DNA from: Austropuccinia psidii
Taxonomy: Eukaryota; Basidiomycota; Pucciniomycetes; Pucciniales; Sphaerophragmiaceae
Assembly: GCA_023105745.1 (NCBI GenBank)
Contig: JALGQZ010000004.1
Span: 38,950,437-39,014,436, forward strand
Direction: 5' to 3'
DNA: 64,000 nt
Within the stretch, counting starts at the first letter, position 1. Each line of letters opens with the position of its first letter. Below are positions 1 to 11,148 of this stretch, in pieces. Position numbers and translations under genes: made by a program. The notes below the pieces were generated by a model that did no database searches, was not told the DNA's origin, and worked only from the letters and a program-made list of their open reading frames with translations.

Positions 1-1
1 C

Positions 2-588
2 ATTACTCAAGATAATCCTGCTGGAAAGTCATCAACAAAAATCCAATCAGTACAGCAAGATGTCAAGAGAGAACTTGAAGTTGCCATAAGAAGGTTTAAG
101 AGGTATGCAGATAAAAGTAGAGCAAGTCCACCTGTTTTCAATCCTGGTGACATGGTATGGCTTTCCTCCAAGAACAGCAAATCAACTAGACCCACCAAAA
201 ACTGTCTGAAAGATGGTTGGGTCCTTTTCCAATCTTGAAGAAAGTTAGCACTCATGCCTACCACCTCAAGCTCCCATCTCAATGGAAGTCCATCCACCCA
301 GTCTTCCATATTTCACTCTTAGAACCAGTCAAGACATCAACAATCCCAAATAGGCATCAAGAGCCTCCTCCTCAAATAATCATTGAAGAAGAAGAGGAAT
401 GGGAAGTCTCCCAAATACTGGACTCAAAGCTTAAGAGAGGAAAATTATGGTATCTGGTGGAATGGAAAGGTTTCAGTCAAGACTCAGAAAGATCCACATG
501 GGAACCAGCTGAAAACCTCAAGAATTGTCCTGCACTTGTCAAAGATTTTCATTCATTATATCCTGACAAGCCTGGGCAGAATTCTTAA
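2..588 (+). pseudogene. Gypsy A1 pol: integrase C-terminus and chromodomain
   Basis: This is the tail of a Ty3/gypsy polyprotein. It starts in frame 2 with the integrase C-terminal segment (RYADKSRASPPVFNPGDMVW). A frameshift near 200-216 moves the reading to frame 1, where the SH3-like part (LPSQWKSIHPVFHISLLEP) and a chromodomain follow. The chromodomain core is WYLVEWKGFSQDSERSTWEP, with the aromatic and acidic residues expected for histone-tail binding. In this family the chromodomain directs integration to chromatin. The stop is TAA at 586-588. The frameshift makes the copy non-functional. A closely similar chromodomain ends element C on the other strand. Confidence 0.85.
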
Positions 589-597
589 AAAGCTTGA

Positions 598-990
598 TTC
601 ATTATGGTGCTTGGTGGGGAGAGGAATTACCAAAAGTAAGTCCCACTCCTGGTATGCACCTTTAGGGGTATTATACTCTTCTTTTTGTTGTAAGCATCAC
701 CTTGGCCACTCTGTGAGCACTTTGCAATTTTGGCCACAGATCTTTGGCATGGCTTTCAACTTCATTTCCAATCTTATGGCCATTTCCACTTGAGACAATG
801 GGCCATTCACTTTTCAATTCATTTCCAAGACTTCAAAATTCAAATTCATTTCTTCAACATTTTTTGTTTCTATTTTTATGGCACTGGAGGGAGTGGTAAC
901 TACCAAAAGGAAGTTCCTCTCCTGGTGTGCACTTCCCTGAGGGGTCTACAATCTTGTCAAAACATCACCTTGGCCACTTTGTGAGCACCT
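598..990 (+). repeat. Duplicated module in the A1 3' untranslated tail
   Basis: Two diverged direct copies of a module of about 105 bp lie at about 611-720 and 888-990. Each reads roughly GAGAGGAATTACCAAAAGTAAG, then CTCCTGGTATGCAC, then CATCACCTTGGCCACTYTGTGAGCAC. The same module occurs twice, in reverse orientation, downstream of the chromodomain of element C (about 18020-18130 and 18320-18435). It therefore belongs to the conserved noncoding 3' tail of this family and is not a chance repeat. Its function is unknown. Confidence 0.75.
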
Positions 991-1349
991 GGCATCAAAT
1001 TTCTCTTTCCAGGTCCTTTGCCAATTTCAAAACCAGTTATCAACTTCTGTGATGAAGATTGGAACCTCCTCAAGATTCAATTCATTTTTCTTTTCTATTT
1101 CCTCTTTCTTTTATTTTCATTTTCATTTTCACTTTATAATATCAAAAATATTCATTCATTAAAACATCATCAATCATGAAGCCAATCTCAAAAGAAGATC
1201 AAGAAAGTCCTGCATCATATGACAAATTTTTAATATCAGCTATTATTTTATTTTCCTCTTAAAAGAACTTTCCTCTATCCCACTCTCAATCCTTTCCAAT
1301 AGCCTCAACAGGCTTCACCTTGTATTGGTGCTCAGGAGCTCACCATTTC

Positions 1350-1363
1350 AAGGTGGGGGGTAC
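1350..1363 (+). promoter_or_regulatory. Polypurine tract of A1
   Basis: The run AAGGTGGGGGGTAC lies directly against the TGTCACAACC start of the LTR, where the plus-strand primer of an LTR retrotransposon is expected. Two pyrimidines near its end are tolerated in such tracts. The assignment rests on position and composition. Confidence 0.65.
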
Positions 1364-2143
1364 TGTCACAACCATGGCAATTCACCTCCTTGGATCTCCA
1401 TATGGCATATCAAGCCACAGTCCTTTTATGGCCAATTGGCCATATCCATCACCAGTGGCCAATATGGCCACGTCATCATCTTATAGACCATTCATGGCCC
1501 TTTGCCTCAATCCAGAAGCCATAGTGGCAATTTATGCCCAACTGGGTATTTCTGGTCATTTCCCTCAAAACCAGGGGAAATGGCCCAAATGGCTGTTTTT
1601 GGCCATTTGGGCTCATAATGCGCATTTTGCGCACTTTGACACAAAGTGTCCAAAAGACATTTTCCCGCCCTTTGGGACAGTTTTTGGCTCAGAACCCAAA
1701 AGTGGCCAAAAACCCCAAAGGACCCAGAAACACCTTTCCAAGCTCTGTAGCCATCCCATCCATCTTTTTCCCCTCTGTCTTTCCATCTCAAGACTTTTGG
1801 ATGTAATCTTCTTTCCAATGAACCAATATGCCATAAATGATGTTATATATCATTGTGCATCATTTTTCAACAGCAATTCAATGGTGGAAATATCAAAAAT
1901 CCAACATATCATCATGTCATCAAGGCACCCAATCATTCCGAGGACTCATCAAGGCTCAAGAGCAAGTGTTTCAGCGTCAAAGACCAATCACGCCATCAAG
2001 ACTTCATTGGATAATTTCATTCACAGTATTCCTCCAAGGCAATATTGTTCCACCATTCTCCAGGGATTCAAGAGGAAGTTAATTCATTCATTCAATTGTC
2101 AGGTGTCAAAGCTCCACTCAATCCTTTTTGGAAACCACCTTCA

Positions 2144-3772
2144 TGTCACAACCACGAGTTTGACCCTCCTCCTTGATGGTTGCGACAATCCAACCTGGGG
2201 CCAATTGGCCCCCTTTGGGTGTCCAATGGCTCTTACGCCACAACCCATCCCAATGGCCATTTATGGCCTCAGGCCATATCCTGCCGTCATTGGCCCTCTT
2301 GGTCAATTCACACCTCACCAACCCGCAGGCCTTCATCATTGATTTTGGGCCTGGGGGGTCCTTTTTGTCTTCTAGAGGTCTCCAGGCCTCCTAGCCATCA
2401 CCAGTGGATCCAGGCCCCCCCTCTTCATTAGGGGGTCTTGGGCCATTTAGGCCCCCTATGGTCCATACGGTCCGTGGGCCACGGTCCGCAGGCCTTTCAG
2501 GCCCCTTTTGGCCTAATCCAATGAGGCCAAAAGGGGCCAAAGGGGGAAGCCAGGTGGGTCCCAAACCACATCTGGGCCCACCTGAGCCTAAATTGGCCAT
2601 ATTTCCCTTGGACCCAAAATTGGCCAAAAACGCCTTGGACACCTTTTTGGCCATAAATCACGTAGGACTCATTTTTGGCCATGGACCACTATGGATCAAT
2701 ATATCCGTCATGGCCTCTGGCAACCACCAGGGGCCACCAAATCAGTTCATCAAGCTTTTCCCTCAACTTAAGGAAAATTCTTCCATTCCTCCATGCACCC
2801 CGTACTCAAGGTTGCAGGAGTGGTGCATATATGGTGTTATATACCATTATGCACCATTTTTGCTCAGTAATTCAATGGTGACGTTTTCAGGACTCAATTC
2901 CACCTTCTCAACTCAAGGCACCAAAATCCAACGCCCATTTTGAAGGAGGACTTTTGGACTCATCAGTTGGGTAATCCATGGCGGCAAGCAGAAGACCATT
3001 CAAGGACTCCAACCACCTGGCTATGCAGGAGTTGGGTTGGTACTCTCATTCAGTATTCTTCCAAGGTTCATTCTCAGAGGTATTCCATCATTTCAATCAG
3101 TTGTCAAGGCATCAAATATTTCAATACTCCTTGGACAACTCAATTGGTTCATACAGGCGGCAATCAATCAACCTGTATGTACTTGGCCCAATTGGGCCAA
3201 TTCATATTCCACTGTGGGAATTCAATCACACAGTTCAATTTCAAAATGGCCAGAACTGTATTGGCCCAATTCGGACAATACAGCCGGTGATCCACCTTCA
3301 GGATCAATCTTTCAGTTTTTCACATATACTGGCCACCTTTCAGCACCTGGGGACTTTTTCCCCAGTTAATTAATATATTGGATTTATTTTTATCCTTATT
3401 TTCTTTTACATTATTAAAGTTAATACTGATAATCTTAAGTCAGTCATTAGCGCCCTCTTCTCTTTTCTTTCTTTGCCTGTCAGTGGATATTGGTGGTCAT
3501 ATCCTTTACTAATTCCATTGTTCTTTCTGGAAGGTTGAAACAGTGAATTGAGGATTTCACTTGGTTGGCTTCTTGGCTTTTGGCTCCCTTTTATCTTTGG
3601 CCTCTGGCTTCATCCTTATTATTCTTTTATATCTTTGGCATATTTGTCTTTTCTCTTGTTCCTGCTTAAGAAATACATCCCGTAGTATTTCTTATAATCT
3701 TTGGAGCCCTCCAAGTGAGTTGTTGATTCCTGAGTGCCAGGCCCTCTTGCTTCCATAAGAGCCCCTGTGACA
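2144..3772 (+). mobile_element. Solo LTR A2 (family A)
   Basis: A complete 1629-bp LTR, TGTCACAACC to CCCCTGTGACA, flanked by a perfect 5-bp duplication CTTCA (2139-2143 and 3773-3777). It is inserted in the 3' LTR of A1. No internal region remains, so it is a solo LTR left by LTR-LTR recombination. It carries the family's GGCC-rich 5' half with a 16-bp palindrome GGGGCCAATTGGCCCC at 2197-2212, the conserved hairpin near 2821, and the 3' block CCCCAGTTAATTAATATATTGG shared with the other A copies. Confidence 0.92.
2821..2856 (+). other. Conserved inverted repeat in LTR A
   Basis: The arms TGGTGCATATATGGT and ACCATTATGCACCA can pair over about 14 bp, with one bulge and a short AT loop. The same structure occurs in solo LTR A3 at 56752-56787 and, more decayed, near 1828-1863 in A1. 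Conservation in three copies suggests a role in the LTR, such as RNA structure or 3' end formation, but this is inference. Confidence 0.6.
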
Positions 3773-4380
3773 CTTCATTTCAATACAGTCTGGATCCATC
3801 AAGAACTTTATTTCATTTTCAATCATGGGAAATTCATTCAACCCAACTCAATTACAATATTAGCCAGCTGTATCAATTCCCAAAACAATCAATACAGCCT
3901 CAAGGATCAATAAAGATCAGTTTTCAGCCTGAAGAACCCAAGCTCCCAGCTTTTCACATATACCGGCTACCCTTTCCACCCTGGGGGGTTTTCCCCAGTT
4001 AATTAATATATTTTGATTTTATTCTATCTTTATTTATCTTATCATTTTTTTAAGTGAATATTGATATTACCAAGTCAGTCATTTAGCACCCTTTCTCTTA
4101 TTCTTTCTTTGCCTGTCAATGGATATTTGGTGGTCATATCCTTACTAATTCCACTGTTCATTTTGACAGGTTGAAACAGTGATTAAGGACTTACTTGGTT
4201 GGCTCTTTGGCCATTTGGCTTCTCTTTCCTCTTATTGCATCTCATCTTGTACCTGCATATTTCTTAGAGGAATTTATTCTTTTATTTTCATTTCTTTATT
4301 CTTTTGGAGTCTTCCAAGTGAGTTCCCTGATTGCTGAGTGCCAGGCGACTCTTTTTTTCTGTCAAAGAGCCCCTGTGACA

Positions 4381-7032
4381 AAAGCCAAATACATAAACAA
4401 CATGGATTGTATGAAAGGCTGCCACCAAAATGGAGTTAAACCAAACTCCATGAAGTTACTCAGAATAATATGCTATATGGGCATATATGAGTATGCCAGG
4501 ATGCCATTTGGAATTACAAATGCACCAGCCCACTTCCAAAGGATGATGAACACAATATTTCAAGAAGAAATACTGGAAGTCTGGATGGTAGTATATATTT
4601 ATGATATCATTATATACTCAGAGCCATGGGAAGACCATGTATAATATATAGACAGAGTGCTAAGCAAATGTACACCCATCAATCTGAAAATTTCACTTAA
4701 AAAGTGTAATTTTGGCCAACAAGAGCTACCAGCTCTAGGATATAAAGTCTCAGGTCTTAGTCTTGCAATTGACCAGAATAAAGTAGCAGAAGTACTGCAA
4801 AAGCCAGTACCAAGAATCATCAAAGAGATGCAATATTTGCTTGAGTTTGCTACCTACTATAGGAACCACATAAACGTTTTTGCCCACATAGCTAGATACA
4901 GCATGTAGCCAAGGCTTAGGAGCAGCCCTTCAGCAGAGACAAATTGTAGATGGTGAACCAAGAGAGGGAGTAATATGTTACATGTCTAGGCAACTGAAAT
5001 ATTCAGAAGCCAGGTATTGGGCCACCCAGACTGAATGTCTATGCTTAGTCTGGGCTTTGGAGAAACTCCATTATTATTTGGAGGGTGCAGTATTTGAAGT
5101 CTACACAGACTTCACAGCCTTGAAGTCTTTACTAAACATGAAGACTACAAATAGACACATGCTGAGATGGAAAATAGCCATTCAGGAGTATAGAGGGAAT
5201 ATGAACATCATATACAAAGAATGTAAAAGTCATACCAATGCAGATAGCCCTAACAGATGATCAATGGATAATGTCAAAAGCAATCCAGCTTATGACCCTG
5301 AAGTTGCAGCTAAGATCACCATCTATTTCATGGAAATAGATAGGAAGAAGAGCTTCAGATTCTCTGAATTGGCACCAGAAAGTGGTACCCTTGACAATCA
5401 AGACACTGATTCAGAAGGAACAGAAACTCCCATACTGGGAATAAGCTCCTCAGAACTGCAAAATGAATTTTTTAGTTCAGTACTAAAATCTTATTCCAAA
5501 CACAAACAGTGTGGCATACTACTCCAACTCCTTCAACAAAAGTACAGGAGTCCAGAACTAGAATCCCAACTGGAAGAACCCTGGCTGAGGGCCTATAAGG
5601 ATAATAAGTTCTTCCTTATAGATGGCCTGCTCTACCATAGAGAAAAGCACACAATTGCACTCACAGTGGTAGACAGAGACCACATCTCTCTGGTCCTGCA
5701 GGAATGCCATGAATGCCCCTACATGGGACACATGAGTGGAGACAGGACCAAAGAGAGGGTAGCAAGCACAGCATGGTGGCCCAAGTGGGAACAAGAGTTG
5801 AGTGAATACATCAACACTTGTGAAAGATGCCAGAAGGAAAATAGGAGACATGGGAAGAAGTATGGATTAATTTGACATATAGAAGAACCCAAACACTCAT
5901 GGGAAATGATCAATATGGACTGGGTTGCAGGACCTGTCCCAGAAGGCAAAGAAAACTTCAATGCCTGTTTAATCCTAGTTGATAGGTTCAGAAAGAGTAT
6001 GAGGTGTCTACCATGTCAAAAAGAGGATAAAGACATGGACACTGCTCTGTTATTCTGGAACAACATCATATCCACCTGTGGAGTCCCCAAAATTATAATC
6101 AGTGATAGGGACCCAAAGTTCACATCTGAATTTTGGACCAACCTCTATGACATTCTGGGTACCAAACTTGCTTTTTCTACATCTTACCATCCACAAACAG
6201 ATGGACTAGCTGAGAGGATGATCCAGAAAATGGAGGACATCCTTAGAAGATTCTGTGCCTATGGCAAGGAATACAAGGATCATGAAGGATACAACCATGA
6301 CTGGGCTACCCTTCTACCAGCAGTTCAACTGCCTTATAACACAAGTCAGAAGTCTACCACAGGAAAAACACCTGCACTGGTAGAGAAAGGGTGGAATCTT
6401 CTATTGCCTGTGGATCACCTGAAGAAGAATCTTCTAACCATCTACCCCACAGCCAAAGACTTCCATGAAGTGTGGAAGAGGGCTTGTGACACAGCTGCCA
6501 AGTGCATAGAGGAGGAAAAAGAACATTACAAGCAGAGGTGGGACAAATCACACATGGAACCTGACTTGAAAGAAGGGGACAAAGTGTTAGTGTCTACACT
6601 TAACTTTAATAATCTCAAAGGACCCAAAAAGATGAGAGACTCATTTGTAGAGCCCTTCACTATCATTAAATTGATAGGGAAAAGGGAGTGGAAGACAAAC
6701 TCACAGAGGAGTTTTCCAAGAAACACTCAGTTTTTCCTGTGAGCTTAGTCAGGCCATACTTCCAGACAGAGGAGTATAAACTCCCCTCAAGGAAGAAGTA
6801 CCCCACACCACCAGAAATAGTGGAGGGGGAGGATTCCCCTGGACCAGTGAAGAAAATCATCAAGGCCAGGAAGATCAAACTTAATGGTAAGGAACAGAGA
6901 AAATACTTAGTCAGATTCAAAAGCCAAACAGCTGATAAAGACAAATGGTTGGCAGAAGTCTCCATAGCAGATGGTAAACTTCATCTAAGGAAATTCAGAG
7001 CCTCTAGGAGGACTGAAAAGTCTCATAAATGA
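4381..7032 (+). pseudogene. Gypsy B1 pol remnant (RT, RNase H, integrase)
   Basis: Pol resumes in mid reverse transcriptase (YEYARMPFGITNAPAHFQRM). The catalytic box reads VVYIYDIIIYS, so the second aspartate of YIDD is not conserved. There is a TAA at 4642. About 150 bp present in B3 are missing near 4890-4906, removing the RNase H start with its first catalytic aspartate and shifting the frame. RNase H then continues (GVICYMSRQLKYSEARYWAT), followed by the integrase zinc region (CERCQKENRRHGKKYGL) and catalytic core ([37 protein letters not shown]). TGA at 5257 and TGA at 5873 interrupt it. Another shift near 6680 precedes the C-terminus, which ends at 7032. Confidence 0.85.
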
Positions 7033-7056
7033 TGAGCCTTTTTTAGAGGGAGGGTA

Positions 7057-8466
7057 TGTCAGCCTGTGACATAAAAACAGAGCACAGGCATGACAGCCAA
7101 ATACCGTAAATCAATGGTATACCCAAGATACCACTAAAACATGGGCCTGAGCCAAATCAGCTCAAAAGGTTTCAAAAGAAAGAGGAAAGAACCCCTTTCC
7201 AAACATACAAGTCCCATCACCATAGGACAAAAAGCTGTTGCTGTGCATAAACCTTAATTTTCACCTCTCATCTGGAATACAGAGTAAGAGGCTTAACCCC
7301 ATCAAATGGGTATTTAAAATGAAGCTCTAAATCCAGGCTATCCAATGGTGCCAGCCGAACTGAGCTAGAACCAGTATTACTAAATTTATGGCCAAATTCA
7401 GGCTAAATAAGGGTGAACAAAACATTCACCTCTCGTCAAACTTCTACAGTTTTAGTGTGGGATACATAAAGTGGGGTCTTTTTGGAAAGAGCACAATAAG
7501 GGATATCTTATGGTGTCATAAATTTCCCCATATCTCAACTAGAACAAAAGCTATAGGGCAAAGCAAGCCCAATACAGCTTTTGCCTAAACCACGCATATG
7601 GACAAAACTCTTGTACATGGCATAGCTTTGCCATATTTAATGATAACCATACCAAATGAGGTACCTTTGTGTAGAGCACATACAGGGCTACACACTGAAC
7701 CCATTATGAGGTTGATATCCCAAAACCTGACAGAGTTATGGCAGTTTTAAGGTTAAAGTCCCACCTTTTGGCTAATACAGTCTTACCATGGGATAGTATC
7801 CCATAACCATGATTATGAGGTGTCAAGCTGACTAAGTAGCTTGTTTATACTTCAATACCTCATAGTTCATTCAATATTGGGGTCTCATACAGGTTCTGTA
7901 GAGAATTTTACATGTCATACACGTCAGAATCAAGCTGTGTGGTCACCAGATCAAAGCTTTCACCCTGTATTGGTGAAAGCTGCCCAGATGTGGTTATAAA
8001 ACCATATCTGAGCTCAATACAGGCTATACAGGCCTTTTGCAAACCACAAGCCTATCCCAGAGTATGAGAATTTTTCACTTCCTCTATCTGGAAATGCCAG
8101 CAGCCTTTTCACCCCATTGCAGGATAAAACGGGCCCTTTTCACAGCCAGAAAAGATTTCCTCATTCTGCTCTTGAATTCCTATATAGTAAAAATGTCAAA
8201 AACAGTTATACTCTTGGAAAATAATCAGGTATACTTTAAATTTAAGTATTGTAGTCTTTATTATTGTAATCCAACAGGTAAAGCTGCACCCAGGGCTCTC
8301 AACAGCACCCACAACCACCATTCCACAATATTAAAGCCCTTTTATTTATATTATAAACCCTTATTATCAATCAATACTCTTATTTTAAACCTTTATCACC
8401 ATTTGACAGTGATATTTAAAGCTGTAAATAGCTTAATTACTGCTTCATCATACACTCAACCTGACA
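7057..8466 (+). repeat. 3' LTR of B1 (family B)
   Basis: 1410 bp, starting TGTCAGCCTGTGAC directly after the purine tract AGAGGGAGGGTA and ending CAACCTGACA. It aligns throughout with the LTRs at 12896-14332 and 39175-40614 by eye. Shared blocks include TGAGGTACC, ATGATTATGAGGTGTCAA, CCTGTATTGGTGAAA and the GGATAAAA promoter-like block near 8124. Short open frames inside it are not genes. Confidence 0.9.
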
Positions 8467-9060
8467 GAAATCCATGGCAGAAGAAGCTGGCCATGGTGGA
8501 AGAGTAAAATCATTAAAAAGTACAGCAATTGTACTGGTGTATGGTAGAAGATCATGTCATTTGAAAATGACAAATACTCTGTGGACAAAGATCCATATGA
8601 GTGGTGTCTCAGACAGTCTAAAAGACTTCAAGCCATTGATCCTTAAATCAAAATTCAGATGAGGAATCACAAACTCCAGACACAGATTACAGGAGAACTA
8701 GAGCATGCAGTGAAATTCAGATGCAACAACAATTGCACTCTAGATTAAATTGCAAATACCTTACAAGATGTAAGGAAAAGAACTAATATAGGGAAATACA
8801 CCCCATATAAAAGCAGTAGTTTCAAAGAAAAACAACCTTTCAGGGTGGAGTTTAAAGACAACCACAGAGGAAGAGTGGCAGAGGTAGCAAAGAAGAAAAA
8901 TTCTTGTCACACCTGTGGTTCAACAGACCACTGTTCCAACAACTGTCCAAAGGCAAAGAAAAGGGTCTATGCCATTGAGAAAGTCCCAGAGGAGGAATCC
9001 CCAACAGAGGAATCTGACTCAGACTCTATGGGGGATGCCATCAGAGAACAATCTGATTAA
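8467..9060 (+). pseudogene. Gypsy B2 gag, C-terminal part
   Basis: The gag C-terminus begins abruptly after the inserted LTR. The working frame is visible from the MSFENDKYSVDKDPYEWCLR segment at 8554. It contains stops at 8644 (TAA, in DPxIKIQMRNHK) and near 8743 (TAG). A CCHC zinc knuckle follows (CHTCGSTDHCSNNCP, about 8905-8950), as used by retroelement nucleocapsids to bind RNA. The acidic tail (EKVPEEESPTEESDSDSMGD) ends at TAA 9058-9060. The protease is in the same frame directly downstream, so gag and pol were one frame in the parent. Confidence 0.8.
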
Positions 9061-9063
9061 GAA

Positions 9064-11148
9064 CAAGATCCAAGAGAAGACTTTCTAGTGGAATTCCAAG
9101 GGGAAACCCCACTAGAAATTCAGGACAAACAGTTAGAAGCAGGCACGCCACAAGACACTGCCAACAAAAACTTGTGCAAACACACACAAGATGCACAAAC
9201 ATTCTTGGTTACACCAACCAAAGTAATGGAATACATACATGGAACAGTCACAAAAATGACTGTTTGTATTGGAAATGCTCAACATCCATTGATCATTGAT
9301 AGTGGAGCACACTGCTCCATAGTGGGCAGAAATTATCTGGAAAACCACTTCCCAAACTGGGAAAACCAGCTCTTGCCCACCAAGGCAAATAACTTCAAGA
9401 GTGTATCAGGGAAGATGACTTCAATTGGGACAATTATCAAAGAGATAATTATACCCCATAGGAAAGGTAACAACAGAATCAACCCAGAGTTTGTTGTGCT
9501 CAATGATACCCACATCAAAGGGTTCCTACTGAAAACAGATTACCAGAGGATGTATGGCATAGATATTAACAATATTAATAACAGGCACATTACCATTGGT
9601 ACCAATAGGGAAAAGAAATTTCCACTTGATATATATCAAATATCTGCCCAAGACCCTTTGGAAGAACTACTGAATGAGCTCAGAAAAGGCCAGTTTAGTA
9701 CTACCCTCACAAGTAAACAAAAACTAAGCTTACTGAAAATGCTGAGAAAGAATAGACCAGCATTTGCCATTGGTGAAGAACCATTAGGCAAGATTAAAGG
9801 CCATGATATAGAGCTATATTTGGATGTGGAAAGACCTTATCCACCCATTCCCAGGAGACATCCTTACCCAGAAAGTCTGGAAACCAGGAAGGAAATTGGA
9901 AAACATATCAATGAGCTCCTGGACATGGATGTCATCAGAAAGATTGGACATAATGAAATGGTGGAAATTACCAATCATTTCCTGATCACCTGGCATGATG
10001 GCAAGTCTAGGCTGTGTGGAGATTTGAGAGCTCTGAATAACTACACCAAAGCTGACAGGAACCCTATACCCAGGATACCTAATGCATTAGACAAACTGGC
10101 AAATGCCAGATACATAACCAAAATGGATTGTATGAAAGGCTCCCACCAGAATGGAGTCAAACCAAACTCCATGAAATTACTCAGAATCATATATCATATG
10201 GGCATATAGGAGTACACCAGGATTCCATTTGGCATCAAAAATGCACCAGGCCATTCCCAAAGGATGATGGAAACAATATTTCAAGAAGAAATATTGGAAG
10301 GATACATGGTAGTATATATTGATGACATAATTATATACTCAGAGACATGGGAATACCATGTGCAATACCTAGACAGAGTCCTAAGTAAATGCATACCCAT
10401 AAATCTGAAAATTTCACTTAAGAAGTGCAATTTTTGCCAACGGGAGCTACTAGCTCTAGGACATAAAGTCTCAGGTCTTAGTCTTTAAATTGACCAGAAT
10501 AAAGTAGCAGAAGTACTTCAAAAGCCAGTACCAAGAAACATCAAAGTGAGGCAATCTTTCCTTGGGTTTGCTAGCTACTATAGAAGCCACATCAAAGATT
10601 TTGCCCACATAACTAGTAAGTTATATAGGTTGTGCTCAAAAGATTTAGTTTTTGAAACTACTATGGAAAGAAGGGATGCATATGAGAGTATCAAATATGA
10701 ACTCACAAATACACCTGTGCTCATCTTGCCTGACTTTGGACTACCATTCAAGTTATACATTGATGCAGCATGTAGCCAAGGCTTAGGAGCAGCCCTTCAC
10801 CAGAGACAAATTGTGGATGGTGAACCAAGAGAGGGAGTAATATTTTATATCTCTAGGCTTCTGATAGATTCAGAAGCCAGGTGCGGGGACACCCACACAG
10901 AATGTCTATGCTTAGTCTGGTCTCTAGAAAAACTCCATCATTATTTGGAGGGTGCAGTCTTTGAAGTCTATACATACTGCACAGACTTGAAGTCTTTACT
11001 GAACATTAATAATACAAATAGACACATGCTGAGGTGGCAAACAGCCATACAGGAATATAGAGGGAATATGACCATAATATACAAAGAGGGTAAAGTCATA
11101 CCAATGCAGATGGCCACTAGATACTGTCAAATGAAACCCAGATTATGA
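9064..11148 (+). pseudogene. Gypsy B2 protease, RT and RNase H
   Basis: The same frame as gag continues. The aspartic protease active site is LIIDSGAHCSIVG (about 9289-9330), followed by the flap-side block (GTIIKEIIIPHRKG). Reverse transcriptase follows (KSRLCGDLRALNNYTKADR, then VVYIDDIIIYSETW with an intact YIDD box near 10310-10345). TAG at 10207 and TAA at 10486 interrupt it. RNase H keeps its first aspartate (KLYIDAACSQGLGAALHQ). A one-base loss near 11090 shifts the frame into a false end at 11148. The catalytic residues survive better here than in B1 or B3, but the copy is still broken. Confidence 0.87.

Larger units (their letters stand above)
1..4380 (+). mobile_element. Ty3/gypsy chromodomain element A1, 3' end
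   Basis: This is the 3' part of an LTR retrotransposon whose 5' part lies before the window. It contains the integrase C-terminus and chromodomain (2-588), a long untranslated tail, a purine-rich tract next to the LTR (1350-1363) and a 3' LTR from TGTCACAACC at 1364 to CCCCTGTGACA at 4380. A solo LTR of the same family lies inside that LTR. The sequence after 4380 resumes family-B pol exactly at the point seen intact at about 46482, so A1 is inserted in B1. The expected target duplication is AAAGC (4381-4385), but its partner is outside the window. Confidence 0.88.
1364..4380 (+). repeat. 3' LTR of A1, split by solo LTR A2
   Basis: The LTR starts TGTCACAACC and ends CCCCTGTGACA. Removing the inserted solo LTR (2144-3772) and one 5-bp duplication leaves about 1.38 kb, comparable to the complete family-A LTR at 56140-57609 (1470 bp). 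The 5' half is rich in TTGGCC/GGCCAA motifs and has a perfect 18-bp palindrome TATGGCCAATTGGCCATA at 1427-1444. Long open frames here (for example 1320-2342) come from the GGCC-rich composition. They match no protein family I know, cross LTR boundaries, and I do not call them genes. Confidence 0.85.
4381..8466 (+). mobile_element. Ty3/gypsy family B copy B1, 3' part
   Basis: The 3' part of a non-chromodomain gypsy: a pol remnant (4381-7032), a polypurine tract ending at 7056 and a complete 3' LTR (7057-8466). Its 5' part is missing here because A1 is inserted at 4380 and the rest lies before the window. The LTR is followed directly by family-B gag sequence starting within the codon context seen at about 44870. 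B1 is therefore itself inserted in the gag of B2, with an expected duplication GAAAT (8467-8471). Confidence 0.85.

Noticed and set aside
1320..2943. Long open frames (340 and 179 codons) on the + strand as possible genes
   Set aside because: They lie inside family A LTRs, one crosses the 1364 and 2144 LTR borders, and the translations are low-complexity products of TTGGCC-rich sequence with no known motif.
4195..4380. Open frame upstream of the RT fragment as an N-terminal extension
   Set aside because: It is LTR A sequence that happens to be in frame with B1 pol; the junction is an insertion border.
8037..8507. A 156-codon frame as a gene
   Set aside because: It lies in LTR B and runs into gag in the wrong frame. 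The other B LTRs do not preserve it.
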